From an uncultured Lachnospiraceae bacterium (GTDB taxonomy: Bacteria > Bacillota > Clostridia > Lachnospirales > Lachnospiraceae), in contig CAJURH010000021.1 of NCBI GenBank assembly GCA_910588775.1, forward strand, positions 1-46,775: a stretch of 46,775 nt of DNA, in the 5' to 3' direction. A program made the translations under genes and the position numbers. The notes beneath the pieces are model-generated. The model did not search any database. It was not told where the DNA came from and saw nothing but the letters and a program-made list of their open reading frames with translations. This document shows, in pieces, positions 16,056 through 26,000 of the stretch (position 1 is the first letter of the stretch; every line of letters begins with the position of its first letter).

Positions 16056-19000
16056 ATGAAGCGGATCATTTCATGTCTGCTTGTCGTTGCTCTTGTTCTG
16101 GCGCCCTGTGTGCAGGCCAGCGCACAGGGAACGGAGTTTCAGATTTCCGAAAACAATCAGGAAATCAATGAGACACAAGCGCCGGGTGACGAGCAGGCTA
16201 CAGATCAGGAGGAAAACGCGCTGGATTCAGAAGAGTCATCCGCTGCCGCTTTTGGGACGGAGGATTCCCAGCAGCAGGATATAACGGAAGAGCCAGAAGA
16301 ACCGGAAGTTTTTGCAGATGAAGCGAATGCGCAGAACCAGCAAAATGAAACCGTAAGTGGAGATCAGCCAGAGCTCCCACCCTCACAAGAGGAACGGGGA
16401 CAGTTGGATGTGACCATTGTCTCGTCATTGGCTACTAGGAAGTCGATTGATTTCAAGGCGTCTATTTTGGGAGCTGATGCGCCGGTTCAGGAACCGGAGA
16501 AAACAATTACTTTAAAAGAATCTGTTACGGTGGAAGACGGACAGGAACAGGTGACTGCAGTTCGGGCCAACGCTGTATTTACAGATCTCTCACCCCAAGA
16601 GTACACAGTGACGGTGACTGCGCCGGGATTTGCGGCGTACACACAGAAGATTCTGATTGATGATTCCATGGCGTATAAGATACAGCTTATGACCGGACCG
16701 GTGGAAGGATTTGATGAGAATAGTCATCCGGGCATTCTTCGAATTGGCGATGTGGACGGCAATGGCCAGATTGACGACGCGGACAAAGATAAACTGGTTG
16801 ATGTTTTGGATGGAGCCGACGGCAAAGACCTGCAGACGGATCTAAATGGCGATGGCCAAACGGATCTGGTGGACTTGGAGTATTTTGCAAAGAGCTATCA
16901 GGAACCGGATGTGACGTCAACGGTGCAGACCCGCGTGCCTGAAGAAGTGGTGACGGTGAGTCCCAACAGCGTGAAGGTGGTGCAGGGAGCCATTGAGGAT
17001 GTCCTTACAAGCCAGGGTGGTCACGTGGCGCTTTCTCCGGCCAACGAAGGGACCATCTCCCCGGAAAACCCTGTGGAAGTGGAGTTCCAGTTAGATGACA
17101 GGAAGCAACTTCCCGTCGGAGGCGTTGTGATTGGGACGGATTCGGAAAATCCGGTCACCAAGGCGGAGATTACTTTTACATATGAGGATGAGAATGGTCA
17201 GGAGCAGCAGGCTTCGGCGTATTACGATGAGGCGCAGGTGGCGGAAGGCGTGCACTATCTTCTGAAGAGCGCGGCGGCGCAGGCCCTGGGCGTGACTGTA
17301 ACCAGAGATTCGAACGGAGCTATCTGTTTGAACCTGGGAACGCAAGCGCCGATTAAAAAAGTAACCATTAAGATTACGGGCGTGAAGAAGAATAATAACC
17401 TGGCGGAGATTTCTAAAGTGGAATTCATAGGAGACATGGCTAGTAGAATTCCGGAACCGCAGACGGATATTCCCCAGGGCGTTACGATTGAGAACGCCAG
17501 TCAGGCATTTACGGTGAACTGGAAACCTTGCGTCAACGTCACAGGTTATGAGGTCTGGGTTGCGTTGGAAGAGGCTCCGGATAAACCCGCCATCAAGCAG
17601 GTGACTGGAAATACCCTGAAAATTACTTCTATTGGGGAAAGCAAAGACGACAAGATTAAAAACGGTAAGAGATATGTAGTTAAGGTGCAGGCTGTAAACG
17701 GCACATGGAGAAGCGGCTACAGCGAGGAAAAAATTGCTGAACCTAAGTCCGATAAGGTACCTGTACAACCTGATTATGTAGGTCTTACTGGAAAATACCG
17801 GTCGATTGTCGTTTCCTGGAAAAAGGTGGAAGATGCCGACTCCTACAATGTGTATTATAAGAAAGTTGAAGGAGAAACCCAATATAAAAAGATAAGCGGC
17901 ATAACCGGCACAAGCTACACGATTTCCGATCTGGAAGATGTGACGAAGTATGAAGTTTATGTGACCGCAGAGAATACAGTCGGGGAAGGCGCTCCATCGC
18001 TCACTCATTGGGCGTCAACGGTGGATTTGGACCCGGCGAAGATGCCTAAATATAAGCGGATTAACGAAGCGGGCGAAGGACAGGTCAGCCCACATATTAA
18101 AAGCGCCACAGTTATTGGCGGCGGAGAGATGGTGGATAGTCCGCTGGATACGGAAAGAGGGACGATACTTGGCACCGTAGACAATGACCATGGTTCTTAT
18201 TACCGTATTCATTCCTGGGATCTGGGCGGGTTTAACGACAACAACAACGGTCTTTATTACGAATTTGATCAGCCCTATAAGATCCGGAATATAGGTTTGC
18301 AGACATCGGAAGCGCATTATACGGATTTTTCCTATAGAAGAATACGTTATTGGGATGAGAACAATGTTCCGTCAAATGCCACATTTACCTATGAAACGAA
18401 AACGGACGATAAAGGAAAAAGATATTTCTGGATTCGGCTTTCCAAACCGATTACGGCGAAAAAGATTAAAATTGGCCTTGGACGCTATCTAGCAACAGAA
18501 GCGTATAGCCTTATCACTGTCTCTGAAGTGAATTTTTATCATTATGATCAATTAGAGGACGATATAGAGGCCCTCTATGAGGATGGATTGCACACTGTGT
18601 TGAAGAAAGAGGTGACGCTGGAAACCATTAACGGGCTGCGTACACGGCTGAATACGAAAGACCCAGCCAGTGGAGAATATCATCCGGACAAAGCGCTGCT
18701 GGAGAAAGATCTGCAGATGGCTGAAGATATTCTGAACGCGAAGGATTTAACCGCGCCTGTGAGCATCCATAAGAGCATCACAACCAGTGATAAAGGCCGC
18801 GGATTCACCGGTCTGAATGCATGGCAGCCGTTGGGCGTGACAGCCGCGGCAGGCGAGAAGCTGAATGTTTATGTAGGCCATGAGACTATGAATGCGGGAC
18901 AGAATACGGGGCTGCAGCTTTGCGTCAGCCAATATCATTCAGAGTCCAGTGGCGTGATTACCTATACGAAGAATTTGGTAATCGGAAGAAATCAGATTGA

Positions 19001-21536
19001 CATACCGAGACATGAAGCGCCAGAGGCTGGATGTGAAGCGGGCGGCGCGTTGTATGTGCAGTATACAGGAGCCAGAGACGATAACGACAAATATGCGGTG
19101 CGCGTAGACGGTGGAGTGCAGGTTCCGGTTCTGGATCTGTATCGCGTTACGGACAAGGAACAGAGACTGGCCAAGGCGGAGACATATGCGGCTGAACTGG
19201 ATACTTATGTAGGAAAGATGGAGCAGACCCATGAAGAACGCCACCAGGTGTCTGAGAATGCGCTGGTGAATGTGGAGTACAACGCGCAAAACTGTATTCT
19301 TGGCGCTTCGGATATTTTGTTGGATAACATGTTGCTGTCGCTGCCAGCGCAGCAGATTTTAGCGGGTTCCGGAACAGGAACAGCCGCACAGAGGGCGGCG
19401 AAAATCGTGGATTCCATGGATGCTATGGAAGCTATGATGAATCTGTTCTATCAGCATAAGGGGCTCAATAACAGCGCGAAAGATGAAGTTGACAGATTGC
19501 CAAACAGGCACTTGAATATCCGCTACCAGAGAATGTTTGCCGGCGCGTTTATGTATGCGGGAGGCAATCACATCGGAATCGAGTACGGTTCTGCGCCGGG
19601 TATGATTGGCGGCGTTCCGGTTCAGGCGGATGAGAAAGGAAAATATATAAGCGGCCAGTACTTCGGCTGGGGCATTGCCCATGAGATTGGCCATGACATC
19701 AATCAGGGCGCATACGCCGTTGCGGAGATCACCAACAATTATTTTGCTGTGCTTGCGCAGGCGAAGGATACCAACGACAGCGTGCGGTTCCAGTACAGGA
19801 ATGTTTACGATAAGGTGACGTCTGGCACGAAAGGCCGCGCAACCAATGTATTTACCCAGTTGGGTATGTATTGGCAGCTTCACCTGGCTTATGACAATGG
19901 CTATAATTTCAAAACTTATGCAGATTATAACGAGCAGCTTGATAATCTGTTCTTCGCCAGAGTGGACACTTATGCAAGAACGGCGTCCAAAGCTCCGAAG
20001 CCAGGCGGCGTTGCGCTGAATTTGGGCGGTGGCACAGATCAGAGTCTGATGCGTTTGTCCTGCGCGGCGGCTGAGAAAAACATTCTGGAATTCTTTGAAC
20101 GCTGGGGAATGACTCCGGATGCGGGTACGATTGCCTATGCGGAGCAGTTTGAAAAAGAAACCCGGGCAATCTTCTATGCCAGCGATGACGCCCGTGTTTA
20201 CCGTCTGGAACATGCAGGAAGTTCTTTAAGCACGAACAGCGCGGTAGAAGCGGTAGGCGACGGCACAACAGCAAAGATAAACGCCTCAGCGGCGAATAAA
20301 GTGGACATTACGCTGCAGTCCAAGACTATTCCAGTGCAAGACATTCTTGGCTATGAGATTACACGGTGCATTACTTCCAATGGAGACGTAAGCGAGCAGG
20401 CAGTGGGATTTGCCCTGCCAGACGCAAATGGCGCCAGTTCATTTACCGACACGGTGACAACCATCAATAATCGGGTCGTATCCTATAAGATTACGTTGAT
20501 CGACAAATACTTGAACCGCTCAGCAGTTAAGGAGCTTACTCCAGTGAAGATTGAGCATGAGGGAGAAATTGACAAGACGGCCTGGACCGTGAGTGTGAAC
20601 AATGTAACATCCGATGAAGACAGCACGGTTAAAGATGAAGCGGATGATGACCTTCCATGTGGACCGGAGAAAGAGCATCCGATCGTCAAGACCATTGACA
20701 ACGATCTCAATACGGCCTTTACAGGCACAACAGCGGAAAATGCAGAGGTAATTCTGGAATTTAACCGGATGGAGACGGTGGTTGCATTTAAGTATACGAA
20801 TAAGTCAGGAACGCCGATTGGCGCTTACAGCATCAGTATGCAGGGCGAAGACGGCGTATGGAAGGAAGCGGCAGCGGGAACTTTCGATGCGAACGAAGAC
20901 AGTCAGACAGTGTATTTTGCCAATGACATCGGAAATATAGCGGCCTATAACGCTACGGCATTGAAACTTTCCATCAAAGATCCGGTGGGAACCAACATAT
21001 CCATATCCGAATTGGATGTGCTGGGAGTGACCGGGGACAACGTGGACTTCTGGGATGACAGCGATGGACAGCCGGCAATCGGTAAGTTGGCAACGGCCTA
21101 TAAATATGAAGGCGGTGAGATTCCCGCAGGTTCCACAGTATTTATGGGCAAATACAAGGGAAATCCCGCGTATAACATGGTGCTTCTGTATGACCAGGAT
21201 GGAAACATTGTGACTGGCGCCGACGAGGCGGGCGATCAAAATGCATCTCAAATGATCTTTGCGAATGTGCCAGAAACCGGCCTGATCCAGGATGTTAGCA
21301 ATGGTACGTGGGTATATTGGATTGAACCGCAGTTTAAGCTGCCAGATTTGAAAAAAGTTCGCGCAGAGCTGTATCGCGTGGACAATGCCCAGACCAATGA
21401 AGGTCAGAGGATGGTCAGCGATTCTCTGTTCAGGGATATGCCTGCCGAATTGCCAGACGTTACCATCAGCGGCAGCGGCACAGACGGCAGCGCAAGTGAT
21501 AACAGCGCAAGCAGTAACAGCAGCAACAGCCAGTGA
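16056..21536 (+). CDS. Giant secreted M60-family metalloprotease with dockerin-like module
   Basis: The 1826-residue protein has a signal peptide (1-24), an acidic low-complexity stretch (25-110) and a carboxypeptidase-regulatory-like domain (about 115-200). A dockerin-like pair of EF-hand loops follows (about 226-285; DVDGNGQIDDAD and DLNGDGQTDLVD). Next are two FN3 domains (about 470-660) and a discoidin-like domain (665-840). The M60-like region carries HEIGH at 1209-1213 with Glu1224, fitting the HExxH-x(8-28)-E zinc site. An FN3-like and a second discoidin-like domain (about 1505-1665) end in a Ser-rich tail. M60 enzymes cleave O-glycosylated mucins. ATG at 16056 follows AAAGGAGAGGAG; an in-frame ATG at 15984 also has GGGAGG and would add 24 residues. 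No sortase motif is present. Confidence 0.92.
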   Translation: MKRIISCLLVVALVLAPCVQASAQGTEFQISENNQEINETQAPGDEQATDQEENALDSEESSAAAFGTEDSQQQDITEEPEEPEVFADEANAQNQQNETVSGDQPELPPSQEERGQLDVTIVSSLATRKSIDFKASILGADAPVQEPEKTITLKESVTVEDGQEQVTAVRANAVFTDLSPQEYTVTVTAPGFAAYTQKILIDDSMAYKIQLMTGPVEGFDENSHPGILRIGDVDGNGQIDDADKDKLVDVLDGADGKDLQTDLNGDGQTDLVDLEYFAKSYQEPDVTSTVQTRVPEEVVTVSPNSVKVVQGAIEDVLTSQGGHVALSPANEGTISPENPVEVEFQLDDRKQLPVGGVVIGTDSENPVTKAEITFTYEDENGQEQQASAYYDEAQVAEGVHYLLKSAAAQALGVTVTRDSNGAICLNLGTQAPIKKVTIKITGVKKNNNLAEISKVEFIGDMASRIPEPQTDIPQGVTIENASQAFTVNWKPCVNVTGYEVWVALEEAPDKPAIKQVTGNTLKITSIGESKDDKIKNGKRYVVKVQAVNGTWRSGYSEEKIAEPKSDKVPVQPDYVGLTGKYRSIVVSWKKVEDADSYNVYYKKVEGETQYKKISGITGTSYTISDLEDVTKYEVYVTAENTVGEGAPSLTHWASTVDLDPAKMPKYKRINEAGEGQVSPHIKSATVIGGGEMVDSPLDTERGTILGTVDNDHGSYYRIHSWDLGGFNDNNNGLYYEFDQPYKIRNIGLQTSEAHYTDFSYRRIRYWDENNVPSNATFTYETKTDDKGKRYFWIRLSKPITAKKIKIGLGRYLATEAYSLITVSEVNFYHYDQLEDDIEALYEDGLHTVLKKEVTLETINGLRTRLNTKDPASGEYHPDKALLEKDLQMAEDILNAKDLTAPVSIHKSITTSDKGRGFTGLNAWQPLGVTAAAGEKLNVYVGHETMNAGQNTGLQLCVSQYHSESSGVITYTKNLVIGRNQIDIPRHEAPEAGCEAGGALYVQYTGARDDNDKYAVRVDGGVQVPVLDLYRVTDKEQRLAKAETYAAELDTYVGKMEQTHEERHQVSENALVNVEYNAQNCILGASDILLDNMLLSLPAQQILAGSGTGTAAQRAAKIVDSMDAMEAMMNLFYQHKGLNNSAKDEVDRLPNRHLNIRYQRMFAGAFMYAGGNHIGIEYGSAPGMIGGVPVQADEKGKYISGQYFGWGIAHEIGHDINQGAYAVAEITNNYFAVLAQAKDTNDSVRFQYRNVYDKVTSGTKGRATNVFTQLGMYWQLHLAYDNGYNFKTYADYNEQLDNLFFARVDTYARTASKAPKPGGVALNLGGGTDQSLMRLSCAAAEKNILEFFERWGMTPDAGTIAYAEQFEKETRAIFYASDDARVYRLEHAGSSLSTNSAVEAVGDGTTAKINASAANKVDITLQSKTIPVQDILGYEITRCITSNGDVSEQAVGFALPDANGASSFTDTVTTINNRVVSYKITLIDKYLNRSAVKELTPVKIEHEGEIDKTAWTVSVNNVTSDEDSTVKDEADDDLPCGPEKEHPIVKTIDNDLNTAFTGTTAENAEVILEFNRMETVVAFKYTNKSGTPIGAYSISMQGEDGVWKEAAAGTFDANEDSQTVYFANDIGNIAAYNATALKLSIKDPVGTNISISELDVLGVTGDNVDFWDDSDGQPAIGKLATAYKYEGGEIPAGSTVFMGKYKGNPAYNMVLLYDQDGNIVTGADEAGDQNASQMIFANVPETGLIQDVSNGTWVYWIEPQFKLPDLKKVRAELYRVDNAQTNEGQRMVSDSLFRDMPAELPDVTISGSGTDGSASDNSASSNSSNSQ

Positions 21537-21560
21537 TGGAAGCGATAAAAGGAGTAGGAC

Positions 21561-22802
21561 ATGAAGAAATTTAAAATAGGAATAATCATGGCAGTGTTCG
21601 CATTTATCGCAATGCTGCCGCAACAGACGTTTGCCGCAGAAAACCAAGCGCAGGAAGCCATTAAACTGGAACGCCAGGAAGATTCCATGGCAGTTTCGGT
21701 TCGGCTGACGCTGCCCAACGCGGCTGGAGAGAAATTATCTTCTCTCCAGCTCAGCCTGAAGGTAGAGCCAGCGTCCCCTGCGAACTTTAAGTTTGACGAC
21801 AAAATAACCAACACAGCGAAAGTATATGAAGCGCGTTGCAATGAGACCACGGGAATCATGAACGTCTATATAGCGGGGACGGCTTCCTTATATGGGGAGA
21901 ATGAAACCGCGCTTACTTTGGGAGAGCTAGCCGTGGATGCGGACAGTGCGGCCAAGGTGAAAGTTACGGCTAGTGATGTGAAGCTGGTACGGGGTTCCAA
22001 GCTGGAAACGCTGGAGTTGACAGATTCCATAGAATTTGATTTCAAACCAACGCCAGAATCACCAGCGCCAGAATCACCTACGCCCACGGCAACGCCTACG
22101 CCTACAGCGACAGCGACGCCTACGGCAACGGCAACGCCTACGGCAACAGCAACGCCTACGGCTTCACCCAGTGTGAAACCAACTGTGAAACCGACTGTAA
22201 AGCCAACTGTGAAACCGACTGTAAAACCGATCCATACCCCGAAGGCCACAAAAGTGACCAAAGTTGGCAATGGAAAAGCAGGGATTGTGGTAAAATGGAA
22301 TAAATCCTCCAATGCATCTGGCTATTATGTATACCGGAAAACAGCAAAAACAAGCTGGAAAAAGATTGCCACAGTAAAAGGAAAAGACAGATTAAGATAC
22401 ACAGATAAATCTGTAAAATCCAAAAACGGCATAAAATACTATTATACAGTTAAAGCGTATAATGGCAGCAAAGTCAGTGATTATGACAAGGCGGGTAAGC
22501 AGATTCTCCGGTTGACGACGCCGACTCTAACCAAGGCGACCAGCAAGTCACATAAGAAAATGCTTGTAAAATGGAAACGAAATAAGAAAGCCAGCGGATA
22601 CCGGATTCAGTATTCTACTTCCAGTAAGTTTAACAAAAACAGTAAAAAGGTAACCGTGAAGCCAGGGAAAACTACATCAAAGACGCTGTCAAAACTGAAA
22701 GCCAAAAAGGTTTATTACGTTCGAATCCGCAGCTATAAGAAAGTAGGCGGCAAGACGTATTACAGTGGATGGAGCAGTGTGAAGAAGGCAACAATAAAAT
22801 AA
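21561..22802 (+). CDS. Secreted cohesin-like protein with Thr-Pro linker and two FN3 domains
   Basis: This 413-residue protein has a signal peptide (1-26) and an N-terminal beta-rich domain (about 32-155) that reads like a cohesin. It has an LSSLQLSLKVEP strand, then MNVYIAGTASLYGENETALTLGELAV, similar to the end of type I/III cohesins. A Thr/Pro/Ala linker (about 157-200), a KPTV repeat (204-222) and two Lys-rich FN3 domains (about 230-320 and 325-413) follow. It starts 24 bp after the M60 gene with AAAGGAG upstream, so the two are an operon. As the upstream protein has a dockerin-like module, this may anchor it, the basic FN3 domains holding to the envelope; that is inference. No sortase signal is present. 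Confidence 0.75.
   Translation: MKKFKIGIIMAVFAFIAMLPQQTFAAENQAQEAIKLERQEDSMAVSVRLTLPNAAGEKLSSLQLSLKVEPASPANFKFDDKITNTAKVYEARCNETTGIMNVYIAGTASLYGENETALTLGELAVDADSAAKVKVTASDVKLVRGSKLETLELTDSIEFDFKPTPESPAPESPTPTATPTPTATATPTATATPTATATPTASPSVKPTVKPTVKPTVKPTVKPIHTPKATKVTKVGNGKAGIVVKWNKSSNASGYYVYRKTAKTSWKKIATVKGKDRLRYTDKSVKSKNGIKYYYTVKAYNGSKVSDYDKAGKQILRLTTPTLTKATSKSHKKMLVKWKRNKKASGYRIQYSTSSKFNKNSKKVTVKPGKTTSKTLSKLKAKKVYYVRIRSYKKVGGKTYYSGWSSVKKATIK
22080..22232 (+). repeat. Low-complexity TP/TA and KPTV coding repeats
   Basis: ACGCCTACGGCAACGGCA-type units (22080-22165) encode the Thr/Pro/Ala linker. Five 12-bp units of the form GTGAAACCGACT (22173-22232) encode KPTV. Both probably vary in length by slippage. 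Confidence 0.85.
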
Positions 22803-22818
22803 TTGCAGAAACTGGTTT

Positions 22819-22842
22819 TAGCCCTATCGAAAGATAGGGCTA
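22819..22842 (+). terminator. Candidate terminator hairpin after the cohesin-like gene
   Basis: TAGCCCTATC-GAAA-GATAGGGCTA is a perfect 10-bp stem with a GAAA tetraloop, 16 bp after the stop codon. Only TT follows, so termination may be weak or the hairpin may protect the 3' end. Confidence 0.5.
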
Positions 22843-22929
22843 TTCCCGGTATTTCATTGGTTCAATATTTAGTGGAAAGCATACATGCTGCGGAGTGTTT
22901 CTTATAGCATTTGTTTGTGGGTCCGAATA

Positions 22930-22958
22930 TTGACATTGGACCATGCGTTTGTTAGAAT
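22930..22958 (+). promoter_or_regulatory. Strong sigma-A promoter of the hybrid kinase gene
   Basis: TTGACA (22930-22935), a 17-bp spacer and TAGAAT (22953-22958) predict a start near 22965 and a 100-nt leader before the ATG at 23065. Confidence 0.75.
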
Positions 22959-23064
22959 AATGCATATAACTACTGTATTGAAATATACATACAGGCTTTG
23001 TTCGGAAGTTTGCCAGCGTTTTAAGGTTGAGTAATTCATTATAAGAAAATAGGGGAAAACAGGG

Positions 23065-26000
23065 ATGTATCATTGTCATATTCAATTTTATTTAGTAGGA
23101 CATCCGCACAGGGCATTTGAGATTATAGAAGGAATGCCCCCGCTTGAACATTTCACCCATGAATTTTCAAAAAGCGGTGAGCCGGATGAAAAGTTGGCGG
23201 CTAAGGCCAATGTGATTTTAGCCAATTTACAGAATGTAGACGCTAAGGCATTTGTGAAGCTTTTGTCTCTCTATAAGGCCGAAGACGCCGAATTGATTCT
23301 CTTCGCAGACAAAAAACAAATTGCGATGCTGACCGAGGACTGGGCGGATGTCACCGATATATGGACCACGCCCATGGATGAGGAGGAAGTGGGATTCCGT
23401 TTCGCCCGGTGGCAGCAGGCATGTAAGGTGAAAAAAGATTTTTGGCAGACCAGCCATTTCTTTGAAGCCACCATCAATAGCATTCCTAGTCTTATTTGGT
23501 ATAAGGATAAGGACGGGGTCCATGAGAAGGTAAACGATAGTTTTTGTAAAACGGTTAATAAGAGCAAGAAACAGGTGGAGGGGCGAAGACACGCGTATAT
23601 CTGGGATGTGGAGCAAGACGATCCTGTCTGTATCGAATCGGAGCGGGAAGTTATGACCAAAAGGCGAACTTTTATATCCGATGAAGTCATTCAGACCGGC
23701 GAGGGCATGCGCACACTTACTACCTATAAATCGCCATTGTACGATATCGACGGCAGCGTAATGGGAACTGTGGGCGTGGCCATAGATGTGACCCAGGAGC
23801 GGGCGTACGAGCGGGAATTGATAAAGAAGAATGAGACGCTGGAGGCGATTTTTACCTCCATAGATTGTGGTGTGCTCTGTCATAGTTTGGACGGCAAGCG
23901 GATACTCAGCATAAACAGGGCCGCGCTTCAGCTTTTGGGTTACGAATCCCAGGAGGAAATGCTGCAGGAAGGCTTCGACATGGTTGCCGCGTCCGTTATG
24001 GAGGAAGACAAAGAGAAGCTTCAGGAATGGATCAAGGAGCTGAAAGAAGAAGGGGACAGCGCCAGCGTGGAGTATCGGGTGCAGCACAGAAACGGGGATA
24101 TTCTCCATGTCATGGGCAATATCAAGCTTTTAAGAGAAGGCGATGAGCTGTTCTATCAGCGTTTTATTTTGGATTGTACGGAACAAAAGCAGCAGGAAAA
24201 GAAAAATGAAAGGCGTCAGATGGAATTGGTACAGGCTCTGACGATTGATTTTAACCTGGTCTGCTTTTTTGACTTGGACACAGGCATGGGAAGTCTGCTT
24301 CAAAGTGACGAGGCCAATGACAGTGCGCTCAACTCTATTTTCAGTGGGCAGATATCCTTTAGTCAAAGCATGGAAGACTACATACAGGAATTTGTCTATG
24401 AAGAAGACAGGCAAATGATGCGGCACGCCTTTTCCATGGAGACGCTGAAACGGGAATTGGCGGAAAAGCGGCTGCACTATGTGAAGTACCGTGAGAGCAG
24501 GAATGGGGAAGTCCAATATTTCCAGATGAAGGCTGTGCGCACGGGCACATGGGAAGGCGCTTACGGCATTGTTCTAGGCATTCGCAGCGTGGATGAAGAG
24601 ACCCGGGATGAGCTGGAGAAGAAAAAAATGCTGGAAGACGCTCTTATGCAGGCCAATCGGGCAAGTAAGGCTAAGAGCGTGTTCCTGTCAAATATGTCCC
24701 ACGATATCCGCACGCCCATGAATGCCATCGTCGGGTTTACCACCTTGGCGATTACGCACATTCGTCACAGGGAGCAGGTGGAGGAATATCTGAAGAAAAT
24801 AATGGCGTCCGGAGAACATTTGTTGAGTTTGATTAACGATGTTCTGGACATGAGCCGTATTGAGAGCGGCAAGATTCATTTGGATGAAAAGCCGTGCAGC
24901 CTGCCGGACATCCTTCATGGTCTGCGCAATATTTTGCAAGCGGATATTCATGCGAAACGGCTGGAGCTGTATATGGATGCCATGGACGTCCTGGACGAAG
25001 AGATTTATTGCGATAAGCTGCGGTTGAACCAGGTGCTTTTGAATCTTCTCAGCAATGCGGTGAAATATACAGAGGCCGGTGGCACGGTCAGTATGCGGAT
25101 TACGGAAAAGGCTGGAGCGCCCACAGGCCATGCCAATTATGAATTTTTCATTAAGGATACGGGCATTGGCATGAGCGAAGAATTTGTATCTCATATTTTT
25201 GAGCCGTTTGAGAGAGAAGAGAACACCACCACAAGCGGCGTGCAGGGAACGGGGCTTGGAATGGCCATTACGAAAAATATTGTGGATATGATGAATGGCG
25301 TTATCGAGGTAAGAAGTGAGCGAAATGTGGGAACGGAAGTTACAGTGGCTTTTACATTCCGGCTGAATTCCGATCGCAAGGAAAGCCAGGATATTCCAGA
25401 GCTGAAAAATCGCAGGGCGCTGGTTGTGGATGATGATTTTAACTCCTGTGACAGTGTGTCCTATATGTTGCAGCAGATTGGCATGCGGGCAGAGTGGACG
25501 CTGTCGGGAAAGGAAGCGGTGCTTCGCACCCGTCAGGCAGTCATGCGTGGGGATGATTACAGTGTGTATATCATTGACTGGCTGCTGCCGGATATGAATG
25601 GCATCGAGATCACCCGCAGGATACGCAAGGAAATGGGCGCAGACGTGCCAATTATTGTTTTGACGGCATACGATTGGGCGGATATTGAAGACGAGGCGAA
25701 AGAAGCGGGCGTTACGGCTTTTTGCAGTAAACCGCTGTTCTTGTCTGAATTGAGGGACTGTCTGTATTCCATCGTCAATGCGGATGAACGGGATGAGGAG
25801 ACGGATGATCAGGAACGGAAGAGTTTCTATACAGGGCGTATCTTGTTGGCGGAAGATAATGAGTTGAATCAAGAAATCGCTGTGGCGATTCTGGATGACG
25901 CTGGATTCTCCACAGAAGTTGCAGGAAATGGTCAGATAGCTGTGGACATGTTGGGTAAATCCCATCCGGGGTATTACCAGCTTGTGCTTATGGATGTCCA

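Noticed and set aside
22080..22232. CRISPR-like array
   Set aside because: The units are contiguous codon-periodic repeats without spacers and lie in a reading frame. The same holds for 5306-5410, 38991-39110 and 42067-42294.
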